Source: Schlegelella_A sp038241255 (GTDB lineage: Bacteria > Pseudomonadota > Gammaproteobacteria > Burkholderiales > Burkholderiaceae_C). Taken from it: 38,919 nt of DNA. Position 1 is the stretch's first letter. Each line of letters starts with the position of its first letter. Made by a program: the position numbers and the translations under genes. This document shows, in pieces, positions 7,898 through 16,065 of this stretch. The notes under the pieces are model-generated. The model saw only the letters and a list, made by a program, of their open reading frames with translations. It did no database searches and had not been told where the DNA came from. The DNA lies in contig JBBRFW010000028.1 of the NCBI GenBank assembly GCA_038241255.1, positions 1-38,919 of the forward strand, in the 5' to 3' direction.

Positions 7898-10318
7898 ATG
7901 TCATCCCCCCACTTGGCGACCGCCTTCGTCGCCCGTTTTAATACCCTGAGAATGACCGACGTCGAGGCGGTCGGCGGCAAGAACGCTTCCCTTGGCGAGA
8001 TGATCAGCCAGCTGAGCGATTCGGGCGTCCGCGTCCCCGGCGGCTTCGCGACCACCGCGCATGCGTTTCGCACCTTCCTGGCCGAAGGCGGCCTGGCGCG
8101 CCGGATCTCCGAGCGGCTGGCCGACCTGGACACCGACGACGTTCGCGCCCTCGCGGCCGCCGGTACCGAGATCCGCGGCTGGATCGAGGCGCAGCCGCTG
8201 CCGCCCGCGTTCGAGGCCGAGGTGCGGCGCGAGTACGAGCGCCTCAGTGCCGATCATCCGGGCGCGACCTTCGCCGTGCGCTCGTCCGCGACTGCGGAGG
8301 ACCTGCCCGAGGCGTCGTTCGCCGGCCAGCAGGAAACCTTCCTCAACGTCTCCGGTATCGACGGCATCCTGGCCTGCATGCGCGAGGTCTTCGCCAGCCT
8401 CTACAACGACCGCGCCATCAGCTACCGCGTCCACAAGGGATATGCGCACGGCGACGTGGCCTTGTCCGCGGGCGTGCAGCGAATGGTGCGCAGCGACCTC
8501 GGCGCGGCCGGCGTGATGTTCACCATCGACACCGAGAGCGGCTTCCCCGACGTCGTCTTCATCACCTCGAGCTACGGCCTCGGCGAGACCGTAGTGCAGG
8601 GCGCCGTCAATCCCGACGAGTTCTACGTCCACAAGCACGCGCTCAGGAACGGCAAGCAGGCGATCATCCGCAGGAACCTGGGCTCTAAGCTGATCCGGAT
8701 GACCTTCGCATCGGCAGAGGACCGCGCCGCCACCGGCAAGTTGGTGACGACGATCGACACCGCGACCGAGCAGCGCAACCGCTATTCGCTCAGCGACGAC
8801 GACGTCGCCGAGCTCGCCCGCTACGCCCTCGTGATCGAACAGCACTACGGTCGTGCGATGGACATCGAGTGGGGCAAGGACGGCGTTGACGGCAAGCTCT
8901 ACATCCTGCAGGCGCGTCCGGAAACCGTGAAGAGCCAGGCCGGCGCCAAGGCCGAGCAGCGCTATTCGCTGAAGGGCAGCGGCACCGTGCTCGCAGAAGG
9001 GCGCGCCATCGGCCAGAAGATCGGCACGGGGCCAGTGCGCGTCGTCGTCTCGATCGCCGACATGGACAAGGTCCAGCCGGGCGACATCCTGGTCACCGAC
9101 ATGACCGACCCAAACTGGGAGCCGGTGATGAAGCGCGCGAGCGCAATCGTCACTAACCGCGGCGGACGGACCTGCCATGCCGCAATCATCGCGCGCGAGC
9201 TCGGCATCCCGGCGGTGGTCGGCTGCGGCGACGCGACCGCGACGTTGAAGGAGGGCGCGCTCGTCACCGTCGCGTGCTCTGAGGGCGATACCGGCTATGT
9301 CTACGACGGCCTGCTCGAGACCGAGGTCACCGAGGTCGAGCGCGGCGAGCTGCCGTACTCGCCGGTCAAGATCATGATGAACGTCGGCAACCCACAGCTT
9401 GCGTTCGACTTCGCACAGATGCCGAACTCGGGCGTCGGCCTGGCGCGGCTCGAATTCATCATCAACAACAACATCGGCGTCCACCCGAAGGCCATCCTTG
9501 ACTATCCGAACATCGACAGCGACCTCAAGAAGGCGGTCGAGAGCACGGCGCGCGGCCACGCCTCGCCGCGCGCGTTCTACGTCGACAAGCTCGCCGAGGG
9601 AATCGCGACCATCGCCGCCGCGTTCTGGCCCAAGCCGGTGATCGTGCGGCTTTCGGACTTCAAGAGCAACGAGTACAAGAAGCTGATCGGCGGCTCGCGC
9701 TACGAGCCGGAGGAAGAAAATCCCATGCTCGGCTTTCGCGGCGCGTCGCGCTACGTCAGCGAGTCCTTTGGCGAGGCGTTCGCGATGGAGTGCGAAGCCC
9801 TGGTGCGGGTGCGGCGCGAAATGGGCTTCTCCAACGTCGAGGTGATGGTGCCGTTCGTTCGCACTCTCGGCCAGGCCGAGCGCGTGGTCGCCATGCTCGC
9901 CGAGCACGGCCTGAGGCGCGCCGCCGCAGGCGGCACCGACGGCCTGCGTGTGATCATGATGTGCGAGGTGCCCAGCAACGCCGTCCTGGCCGAGAGCTTC
10001 CTCGAGCACTTCGACGGCATGTCGATCGGCTCGAACGATCTGACCCAGCTCACGCTCGGCCTCGATCGCGACTCCGGCCTCGAGCTGCTCGCACGCGACT
10101 TCGACGAGCGCGATCCAGCCGTCAAGGCGCTGATCTCGCGCGCGATCGCGGCGTGCCGCGCGACCGGCAAGTACATCGGCATCTGCGGTCAGGGGCCCAG
10201 CGATCACCCCGACTTTGCCGACTGGCTCGCCGACGAAGGCATCGTCTCGATCTCGCTTAACCCGGACAGCGTCGTCGAGACCTGGAAGCGGCTGGCGACG
10301 CGGCGCAACGTGGTCTGA
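7898..10318 (+). CDS. ppsA: Phosphoenolpyruvate synthase
   Basis: PEP synthase makes PEP from pyruvate, ATP and water for gluconeogenesis. The product has 806 residues (E. coli 792). The N-terminal ATP-grasp domain contains VGGKNASLGEM and AVRSSATAEDLPEASFAGQQ; the central swivelling domain carries the phosphorylated H427 in GGRTCHAAI, with T425 two residues before it as the expected PpsR target; the C-terminal TIM barrel has GLARLEFI, SNDLTQLTLGLDRD and the catalytic-region cysteine in GICGQGPSDHP. ATG 7898 has no strong Shine-Dalgarno. The 224-base ppsR-ppsA gap has a TAGAAT at 7716-7721 that could serve ppsA. Confidence 0.97.
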   Translation: MSSPHLATAFVARFNTLRMTDVEAVGGKNASLGEMISQLSDSGVRVPGGFATTAHAFRTFLAEGGLARRISERLADLDTDDVRALAAAGTEIRGWIEAQPLPPAFEAEVRREYERLSADHPGATFAVRSSATAEDLPEASFAGQQETFLNVSGIDGILACMREVFASLYNDRAISYRVHKGYAHGDVALSAGVQRMVRSDLGAAGVMFTIDTESGFPDVVFITSSYGLGETVVQGAVNPDEFYVHKHALRNGKQAIIRRNLGSKLIRMTFASAEDRAATGKLVTTIDTATEQRNRYSLSDDDVAELARYALVIEQHYGRAMDIEWGKDGVDGKLYILQARPETVKSQAGAKAEQRYSLKGSGTVLAEGRAIGQKIGTGPVRVVVSIADMDKVQPGDILVTDMTDPNWEPVMKRASAIVTNRGGRTCHAAIIARELGIPAVVGCGDATATLKEGALVTVACSEGDTGYVYDGLLETEVTEVERGELPYSPVKIMMNVGNPQLAFDFAQMPNSGVGLARLEFIINNNIGVHPKAILDYPNIDSDLKKAVESTARGHASPRAFYVDKLAEGIATIAAAFWPKPVIVRLSDFKSNEYKKLIGGSRYEPEEENPMLGFRGASRYVSESFGEAFAMECEALVRVRREMGFSNVEVMVPFVRTLGQAERVVAMLAEHGLRRAAAGGTDGLRVIMMCEVPSNAVLAESFLEHFDGMSIGSNDLTQLTLGLDRDSGLELLARDFDERDPAVKALISRAIAACRATGKYIGICGQGPSDHPDFADWLADEGIVSISLNPDSVVETWKRLATRRNVV

Positions 10319-10345
10319 GCGGGCGCGCTGCGCGCCGCGCGCCGG

Positions 10346-10870
10346 TCACAGGACCAGCGCCAGGTGCAGCTTGTCGTGATAGCGGCCGGCGACCTTGAGG
10401 GCGCGCCGCAGCGTGCCGTAGGGCGCGAAGCCGTGCCGTTCGTACAGCCGGACCGCGGCCGCGTTCTCCGCCGTCACCGTGAGCGTCAGCATCTCCAGCC
10501 CGGCATGGCGCGCCTCGGCGATGCACGCCTCGAGGAGGAGGGCGCCGATGCCCGCGCCGCGGGCGTCGGCACGAACCATCATGCCGACGACGTGGCCGAT
10601 GTGGCGCACCTTGAGCCGCGCCTCGCGCTCGCAGCCAATGGTGCCGAGGAGACTTGCGGTGCGCCAGGCGCCGAGCAGGAAGTGGCCGCCATCGCGGCGC
10701 TCGAGGCCGAGGCGATGCAGATAGTCGGTGGGTTCCTTGCCCGCATCGCTTGCGGCGTCGGACGTGAACGCTTCCGGATGGAGCACGAGCATCTCGTCGC
10801 GCAGCCGCTTGTACCCGGCGAGGTCGGCCGCGCCGAGCGGGCGGATCGAGACAGCGCCCGCTTCGCTCAC
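10346..10870 (-). CDS. GNAT family N-acetyltransferase
   Basis: The protein is 174 residues, a single GNAT domain. It begins SEAGAVSIRPLGAADLAGYKRLRDE, and the acetyl-CoA pyrophosphate-binding segment is MMVRADARGAGIGALLLEA (R-x-x-G-x-G type), followed by LTLTVTAENAAAVRLYERHGF, the usual beta5-alpha4 end. The substrate cannot be read from sequence. GTG 10870 overlaps the TGA of moaA (GTGA), so its translation is likely coupled to moaA. It meets ppsA tail to tail with a 27-base gap rich in GCGC runs but lacking a T tract. Confidence 0.88.
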   Translation of the reverse strand: MSEAGAVSIRPLGAADLAGYKRLRDEMLVLHPEAFTSDAASDAGKEPTDYLHRLGLERRDGGHFLLGAWRTASLLGTIGCEREARLKVRHIGHVVGMMVRADARGAGIGALLLEACIAEARHAGLEMLTLTVTAENAAAVRLYERHGFAPYGTLRRALKVAGRYHDKLHLALVL

Positions 10871-11988
10871 CCGCCGATGTAGTGCATCTCGACGCGCCGT
10901 TCGCCGGCAGGCGCGCCGGCGCCCGCGGCGCCGCGCAGCTCGGAGTAGCGGTCGTCGCGCTGCTCCCAGACGAGGCCGATCGCGGCGGCGACCTCGGCGT
11001 CGCTCGCGCCGCCGCGCACCAGCGCGCGCAGGTCGTGGCCTCGGCTGGCGAAGAGGCAGAGGAAGAGCTTGCCCTCCGTCGACAGGCGTGCTCGGTTGCA
11101 GTCGCCGCAGAATGCCTGCGTGACGCTCGAGATCGTGCCGATTTCGCCCGCGACGCCCGCCTCGGCATAGCGCCAGCGCGCCGCGGTCTCGCCCGGAGCC
11201 GAGACAGGCAACGGCACCAGCGGGAACGCGTCGCCGACGCGCTGGATGACGTCGGCCGAAGCCAGCACGTCGTCCATGCGCCAGCCGTTGGTCGCGCCGA
11301 CGTCCATGTATTCGATGAAGCGCAGCGCCACGTCGCGGCCGCGGAAGTGGCGCGCCATCGGCAGGATCTGGGTATCGTTGGTGCCGCGCTTGACGACCAT
11401 GTTGACCTTGATCGGCCCGAGGCCGGCGCGTTCGGCGGCGTCGATGCCGCCGAGGACATCGGCGACCGGAAAATCGGCGTCGTTCATGCGCCGGAAGATC
11501 GCGTCGTCGATGGCATCTAGGCTCACCGTCACGCGGCTCAGCCCCGCGGCCTGCAGCGCCGCCGCCTTGCGTGCGAGGAGTGAGCCGTTGGTCGTGAGGG
11601 CGACATCGAGGCGCTCGCCGTCGGCGCCGGTAATCGCGGCAAGCATTCCCACCAGCCGCTCGAGATCGCGGCGCAGCAGCGGCTCGCCGCCCGTGAGCCG
11701 GATCTTCTTGACGCCGTGGGCGACGAAGAGACGAGCGATGCGAACGATCTCCTCGAAGCTCAGCAGCGACGACTGCGGCAGGAAGGCGTAGTCGCGGTCG
11801 AAGACTTCCTTCGGCATGCAGTAGCTGCAGCGGAAGTTGCAACGGTCGGTCACCGAGATGCGCAGGTCGCGCAGCGGCCGGTGCAGGCGGTCGAGGAGCG
11901 TGCCGGTGGGCGCGACGAGCCGGTCGGGAACGAGCGGCGCGTCGGCCCGATAGCGGTGGTCGGCGACGGCGATGACTTTTCCGGCCAT
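10867..11988 (-). CDS. moaA: GTP 3',8-cyclase MoaA
   Basis: MoaA is the radical SAM enzyme that starts molybdenum cofactor synthesis by turning GTP into the 3',8-cyclised intermediate used by MoaC. The product is 373 residues. The SAM-cluster motif is C50-N-F-R-C54-S-Y-C57, TGGEPLLRRDL is the SAM-binding GGEP motif, and the second cluster ligands are in FCGDCNRARLSTEGKLFLC. It ends in Gly-Gly (HYIGG), as MoaA does. ATG 11988 has no proper Shine-Dalgarno, but a CACAAT ends six bases before it. The other Moco genes moeA, moaD and moaE lie about 14 kb away on the opposite strand. Confidence 0.96.
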   Translation of the reverse strand: MAGKVIAVADHRYRADAPLVPDRLVAPTGTLLDRLHRPLRDLRISVTDRCNFRCSYCMPKEVFDRDYAFLPQSSLLSFEEIVRIARLFVAHGVKKIRLTGGEPLLRRDLERLVGMLAAITGADGERLDVALTTNGSLLARKAAALQAAGLSRVTVSLDAIDDAIFRRMNDADFPVADVLGGIDAAERAGLGPIKVNMVVKRGTNDTQILPMARHFRGRDVALRFIEYMDVGATNGWRMDDVLASADVIQRVGDAFPLVPLPVSAPGETAARWRYAEAGVAGEIGTISSVTQAFCGDCNRARLSTEGKLFLCLFASRGHDLRALVRGGASDAEVAAAIGLVWEQRDDRYSELRGAAGAGAPAGERRVEMHYIGG

Positions 11989-11994
11989 GCCTCG

Positions 11995-12000
11995 ATTGTG
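11995..12000 (-). promoter_or_regulatory. Possible -10 element of a leaderless moaA transcript
   Basis: On the - strand this reads CACAAT (four of six matches), then six bases (CGAGGC), then the moaA ATG. The GAGG is too close to the ATG for a normal ribosome site. No -35 match is seen at the expected distance. It lies in the 49-base gap between the NlpC/P60 gene and moaA, so moaA may also be read from upstream. Confidence 0.3.
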
Positions 12001-12037
12001 CCTGCGCGCCGAGGGGCGCCGCGGCGCGCAGGCCGAG

Positions 12038-12727
12038 CTAGCTACCTTCGCCGCGTGCGCGGGCAGCTGCGGCATCGATAGGCGCCGAATCGATGCCCGC
12101 CGCACCGACTCGTGCCGCATCGAAGGCAGCGCTCGCGGGGACGCGCCGCGCCCCGGTGAAGCGCTTGGCCCAGTAGGCGAAGCTCATGTCGTCGGTGCGG
12201 ACATTGCCGCCGGGGCGCGGCGAATGGATGAAGCGGTTGCCGCCGATGTAGATGCCGACGTGCGAGAAACTGCGCTTCAGCGTGTTGAAGAAGACAAGGT
12301 CGCCGGGCCGCAGATCCTCGCGCGCGACGGCGACGAGGCCAGGCGCTGCGGCCTGCTCGTCGGCGCGGCGCGGCAGCACCAGGCCGAGACTCATCTCGAA
12401 GACGTGGCGCGTGAAGCCGCTGCAGTCGAAGCCGGTCTCGGCCGAGGTGCCGCCGCGTCGGTAGCGGACGCCGACCAGGTCGATCGCCGCCCTGGTGAGG
12501 TCCGAGGCGCGATCGTGGACGCGGCGCAGGAGGCTCGGCGCCGCTGCATCGGCGTCGCTCGCCGCCGGCGCGAACTGGGGCCCGAGGTCCTTGTCGGCGA
12601 GCAGCTTCAGCAGGGGATCGGCCGTCTCGTCCGGCCCGGCCAGCGCAGGACCGACCGCCAGACAGAGGACCAGCGCCGCGGCCGCACCTCGAAAGGCGGC
12701 GCCGGGCCTGGCGGGGGAGATTCGCAT
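12038..12727 (-). CDS. Secreted NlpC/P60 cell-wall peptidase
   Basis: The product has 229 residues and is predicted to be exported: it starts MRISPARPGAAFRG, followed by a hydrophobic core (AAAALVLCLAVGPALA) and a likely signal peptidase cut after ALA. The C-terminal two thirds are an NlpC/P60 domain with the catalytic triad visible: C102 in FDCSGF, H156 in SHVGIYIG and H168 in FIHSP. Family members cut peptide bonds in murein, often D-Glu to diaminopimelate. The last 30 residues are an alanine-rich tail. A start at 12754 is possible but would put nine residues before the signal peptide. A TATCCT lies eight bases before the ATG. Confidence 0.92.
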   Translation of the reverse strand: MRISPARPGAAFRGAAAALVLCLAVGPALAGPDETADPLLKLLADKDLGPQFAPAASDADAAAPSLLRRVHDRASDLTRAAIDLVGVRYRRGGTSAETGFDCSGFTRHVFEMSLGLVLPRRADEQAAAPGLVAVAREDLRPGDLVFFNTLKRSFSHVGIYIGGNRFIHSPRPGGNVRTDDMSFAYWAKRFTGARRVPASAAFDAARVGAAGIDSAPIDAAAARARGEGS

Positions 12728-12735
12728 CGGCGCGC

Positions 12736-12741
12736 AGGATA
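12736..12741 (-). promoter_or_regulatory. Possible -10 element close to the NlpC/P60 start codon
   Basis: On the - strand this reads TATCCT, four of six matches, with eight bases to the ATG at 12727. It is a weaker case than the similar elements of ppsR, the Mth938 gene and dnaB, and it has no convincing -35. Confidence 0.22.
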
Positions 12742-12878
12742 GGTGGAGGCTCACCCGGGCGTCAACCCTGGAAACGATGCCTTACGTCTGCGCTGCGGCA
12801 CTCGAGCGGTGCCCGTCCGTCCACTGCGGTTCGAGGCGCTGCGCTATCGTCGTTCGATGCCAGGATCAGGAGAAGACA

Positions 12879-13856
12879 ATGTTCAAGGCCTTGATGCTCG
12901 AGAAGGACGAAACAGGGTTTCGCGCGTTGCTGCGTGACGCCGACGAAGCCGGCCTGCCCGAGGGCGACGTCACCATTGCCGTCGCGTACTCGACGATCAA
13001 CTACAAGGACGCGCTCGCGATCACCCACAGGAGCCCGATCGTTCGCGCCTGGCCGATGGTGGCCGGCATCGACGGTGCGGGAACCGTGCTCGCATCGAGC
13101 CACCCCGCGTGGCAGGCCGGCGACGCCGTCGTCCACAACGGCTGGGGCGTCGGCGAGACGCGTTGGGGGTGCCTCGCCGAGCGTGCCCGACTGAAGGGCG
13201 ATTGGCTCGTCGCCTTGCCGCCGGCGCTGTCGGCACGCCAGGCGATGGCGATCGGCACCGCCGGATACACCGCCATGCTTGCCGTGCTGGCGCTCGAGCG
13301 GCATGGCGTGCGGCCCGACGCCGGGCCGGTGCTCGTCACCGGGGCGGGCGGCGGCGTCGGCAGCATCGCGATCGCCTTGCTGGCCCGGCTCGGCTTCGAG
13401 GTCGCGGCGTCGACCGGCCGGCCGCGCGAAGCGGCGTACCTGCGCGAGCTCGGCGCACACGAGATCATCGATCGCTCCGAGCTGAGCGGCGCCGGCAAGC
13501 CCCTGCAGAAGGAGCGCTGGTCGGCGGCGATCGACGCCGTCGGCAGCCAAACCCTCGTCAACGCACTGGCGCAAACACGATACGGCGGGATCGTCGCGGC
13601 GTGCGGACTCGCGCAGGGCTTCGACCTGCCGGCGACGGTGATGCCCTACATCCTGCGTGGCGTGACCTTGGCCGGCATCGCCAGCGTCATGGCGCCGCTC
13701 GCGCAGCGCCGGGTCGCCTGGCGGCGGCTGGAGAGCGACCTCGACGCGCGCGCGCTCGAGCTGATCAGCGAGGAAGTTCCGCTCGACGCTGCGATCGACA
13801 AGGCAGGCGCGTTGCTCACTGGCGGCGTGCGCGGTCGCATCGTCGTCCGCATCTGA
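12879..13856 (+). CDS. acuI: Acrylyl-CoA reductase (NADPH), AcuI/YhdH family
   Basis: This 325-residue medium-chain dehydrogenase/reductase belongs to the YhdH/AcuI group, which reduces acrylyl-CoA to propionyl-CoA with NADPH. It lacks the zinc ligands of alcohol dehydrogenases. Signatures are STINYKDALAI near the N-terminus, NGWGVGETRWG, and the nucleotide-binding VTGAGGGVGSIAIALL (about residues 152-167) with a following STGRPREAAYL segment that suits NADPH. ATG 12879 has AGGAG six bases upstream. AcuI works in 3-hydroxypropionate, acrylate and dimethylsulfoniopropionate metabolism and disarms toxic acrylyl-CoA. A PrpE-type ligase gene, its usual functional partner, lies 3.2 kb downstream. 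Confidence 0.92.
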   Translation: MFKALMLEKDETGFRALLRDADEAGLPEGDVTIAVAYSTINYKDALAITHRSPIVRAWPMVAGIDGAGTVLASSHPAWQAGDAVVHNGWGVGETRWGCLAERARLKGDWLVALPPALSARQAMAIGTAGYTAMLAVLALERHGVRPDAGPVLVTGAGGGVGSIAIALLARLGFEVAASTGRPREAAYLRELGAHEIIDRSELSGAGKPLQKERWSAAIDAVGSQTLVNALAQTRYGGIVAACGLAQGFDLPATVMPYILRGVTLAGIASVMAPLAQRRVAWRRLESDLDARALELISEEVPLDAAIDKAGALLTGGVRGRIVVRI

Positions 13857-13874
13857 AGCGGATCGCTCGCGCTC

Positions 13875-14414
13875 TCAGCGGACTAGCTGCCAGAGGCGCG
13901 TGAACTTCGGATGCTGGCTCGTGCCGAGCCATTCGAAGATCACCATCTCGGTCGTCACGACGTCGGCGCCGAGGCGGCGCGCGCGCTCGGTCGCGGTGAG
14001 GCGGTCGTGCGGGTGGCGCGAGCCGACCGCATCGGCGACCCACTTCACCGCATGGCCCGATTCGAGCAGGCCGACGACGGTCTGAAGGACGCAGACGTGC
14101 GCCTCGCACCCGGCGACGACGAGGGTATCCCGCCCGGCGGGAAGTCGCCGGAGGAATCCCTCCTCGGCGGCGGCCGAGAAATGGAATTTGGCGAGCGTCG
14201 TGTCGCAGAGCGCAGCGATCTCGGCAACGAGCGGGCCCAGGCCGTCCGGGTTCTGCTCCGTGCCGATGACGTGGATGCCGAGCTCACGCGCGGCGGTGGC
14301 GAGCTGGACGCATCGGCGCACGACGTTGTCGCCGTCCTGGATCGCCGGCATCAGGCGTACTTGGGGATCGATGATCAGCAGCGTCGACTCGTCGGGTTTG
14401 CAGAGAACGGGCAT
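13875..14414 (-). CDS. Isochorismatase-like cysteine hydrolase (YcaC-related)
   Basis: The protein has 179 residues and one isochorismatase-fold domain. The expected triad is D16 in LLIIDPQ, K76 in LAKFHFSA and nucleophile C108 in GCEAHVCVLQT. The stretch around the nucleophile and the following WVADAVGSRHPHD match the YcaC-like hydrolases of unknown substrate better than true isochorismatases. ATG 14414 has a GAGGAG at good distance on the - strand. It is divergent from the flavoprotein gene and meets acuI tail to tail across 18 bases, so it sits within the acyl-CoA locus but need not share its function. Confidence 0.88.
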   Translation of the reverse strand: MPVLCKPDESTLLIIDPQVRLMPAIQDGDNVVRRCVQLATAARELGIHVIGTEQNPDGLGPLVAEIAALCDTTLAKFHFSAAAEEGFLRRLPAGRDTLVVAGCEAHVCVLQTVVGLLESGHAVKWVADAVGSRHPHDRLTATERARRLGADVVTTEMVIFEWLGTSQHPKFTRLWQLVR

Positions 14415-14496
14415 GCCAGGCTCCTCAGGGTCGCCCATTCTGGGACATGCGCGGGGCCTCGGCACAATGGACGGCGTCACTCCCAGGAGTCCCTTG

Positions 14497-16065
14497 ATGC
14501 CGATGAACTCCGGCCACTACCGCGAATCACTGCGCCGCTATTCGCCGCGCGTCTTCGTCGACGGCGCGCGCATCGACAGCGTGGTCGACGCGCCGGCGCT
14601 CCAGCCCGGCATTAACGCCCTCGGCCTGACCTACGATTTCGCGCTGCGGGAGGAGCTCGCGCCCATCATGCGCGCCGTCCAGGCGTCGAGCGGCAAGACG
14701 GTGAACCGGATGCTGCACGTCGACCAGAGCAGCGCCGACCTGCTCAACAAGCTCGAGGCGGTGCGCGTGCTGTGCCAGGAGACGGGCTGCGCGCAGCGCT
14801 ACCTCGCCCACGATGCCTTCAGCGCGCTGGCGCAGTCGACCGCGCGCATCGACGCCGACAAGGGCACTCGCTACGGCGAGCGCTTCACCGCCTACCTCCA
14901 CGACTTCCAGGACGAGGACCTGAGCATCGGCATCGCCATGACCGACGCCAAGGGCGACCGCAGCAAGCGGCCGCACGAGCAGGCCAACGTCGACAGCTAC
15001 GTGCACATCGTCGAGAAGAATGCCAAGGGCATCGTCATCTCGGGGACCAAGGCCATCGTCACCGGCGCGCCCTACGTGCACGAGTTCCTCGTCATGCCGT
15101 GCCGGAACATGAGCGAGGCCGATGCCGCGTTCGCGGTCTGCTGCGCCGTGCCGTGCGACGCTGACGGCTTGACCATCGTCGCCCGCCCGGCCGGACGCCC
15201 GGGCGAGAGGGCGGCCCTGTTCTCCAACAAGTACGGGCAGTCGACTGGCATGGTCGTCTTCGACCGGGTCTTCGTCGCCTGGGAGCGCGTCTTCCTCGCC
15301 GGCGAGTGGGAGCACTCGGCGCACCTGACCTACAGCTACGCGACCCACCACCGCCACACCTGCATCGCCGCGCGCGCAGGTTTCGGCGACCTGCTGATCG
15401 GCGCCGGCGCGCTGATGTGCGAGGCAAACGGCTTCGACCCGGGGCAGGAGACGCATCTGCGCGAGCAGATGGTGCAGCTGATCACGATCGTCGAGAGCTT
15501 CTATGCCTGCGGCGTCGCCGCCAGCGTGTATGCGAGCGTCGACCCGCACTCGACGACGGTCATGCCGGACCCGGTGTTCTCGAACATCGGCAAGCTCCTG
15601 CTGGCCAACCAGATCTACGACATGCACCGGATCGCCCACTACGTCTCGGGCGGCCTCATCGTGGCGCTGCCCGGGCCGGACGAGGACCACAACCCGGAGA
15701 CGGCGGCCAACCTCGCCGATGTGCTGCGCGCCAACCCGGCGGTGTCCTATGACAAGCGGATCGAGGCAGCGCGCCTGATCGAGGATTTGACGGCGTCGTA
15801 CCAGGGCGGCTGGTACTCGGTCATCAGCCTGCATGGCGGCGGCTCGCCGGCCGCCATGAAGCAGGAGATCTGGCGCAACTATCCCGTCGGCGACAAGGTG
15901 GAACTCGTCGAGCGTTTGCTGGAGCGCAACGTCCTCGCACAGCCGGGGCGCAAGATAACGGCCAACCGCCAGCCGGGCAAGTGCTGCGACGCCGGTTGCA
16001 CGCCGCCGTCGCCGACGACCATGGTGGTGCTGCCGACAGCGCGACCCGGCGAGAAACCGAGATGA
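14497..16065 (+). CDS. Flavoprotein of the HpaB / 4-hydroxybutyryl-CoA dehydratase superfamily, lacking two Fe-S ligands
   Basis: The 522-residue product matches the acyl-CoA-dehydrogenase-fold family that contains 4-hydroxyphenylacetate 3-monooxygenase (HpaB) and 4-hydroxybutyryl-CoA dehydratase (AbfD). It resembles AbfD more: FTAYLHDFQDEDLSIGIAMT, DAKGDRSKRP, GTKAIVTGA, VVFDRVFVAWERVFL, YATHHRHT and SLHGGGSPAAMKQEIWR. AbfD binds a [4Fe-4S] cluster through C99, C103, H292 and C299; aligned by eye these are C98, Y102, H285 and A292 here, so a normal cluster is unlikely. A tail with C496, C497 and C501 follows the fold. ATG 14497 has AGGAG seven bases upstream. The stop overlaps the ligase start (ATGA). 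The reaction is unknown. Confidence 0.82.
   Translation: MPMNSGHYRESLRRYSPRVFVDGARIDSVVDAPALQPGINALGLTYDFALREELAPIMRAVQASSGKTVNRMLHVDQSSADLLNKLEAVRVLCQETGCAQRYLAHDAFSALAQSTARIDADKGTRYGERFTAYLHDFQDEDLSIGIAMTDAKGDRSKRPHEQANVDSYVHIVEKNAKGIVISGTKAIVTGAPYVHEFLVMPCRNMSEADAAFAVCCAVPCDADGLTIVARPAGRPGERAALFSNKYGQSTGMVVFDRVFVAWERVFLAGEWEHSAHLTYSYATHHRHTCIAARAGFGDLLIGAGALMCEANGFDPGQETHLREQMVQLITIVESFYACGVAASVYASVDPHSTTVMPDPVFSNIGKLLLANQIYDMHRIAHYVSGGLIVALPGPDEDHNPETAANLADVLRANPAVSYDKRIEAARLIEDLTASYQGGWYSVISLHGGGSPAAMKQEIWRNYPVGDKVELVERLLERNVLAQPGRKITANRQPGKCCDAGCTPPSPTTMVVLPTARPGEKPR

Noticed and set aside
7901..10207. A 768-codon open frame on the - strand opposite ppsA, and similar long frames such as 4738-6375 and 2361-3611
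   Set aside because: They lie exactly opposite clear genes, have Asp/Arg/Ala/Val-rich sequence with no domain, and are expected where codons follow the RNY pattern at high GC.
10319..10345. Terminator between ppsA and the GNAT gene
   Set aside because: GCGC-rich self-complementary sequence is present but there is no T run on either strand.
10346..11842. A 498-codon - strand frame covering moaA and the GNAT gene
   Set aside because: Only the last 174 codons look like a protein; the earlier part is Arg/Ala-rich shadow of moaA in another frame.
12495..12878. N-terminal extension of the acuI frame
   Set aside because: It overlaps the NlpC/P60 gene on the other strand and has no family match; AGGAG before 12879 marks the real start.
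14497..16065. Calling the flavoprotein a true 4-hydroxybutyryl-CoA dehydratase or HpaB monooxygenase
   Set aside because: Two AbfD cluster ligands seem lost, and no HpaC-type flavin reductase gene is nearby, so neither name is supported.
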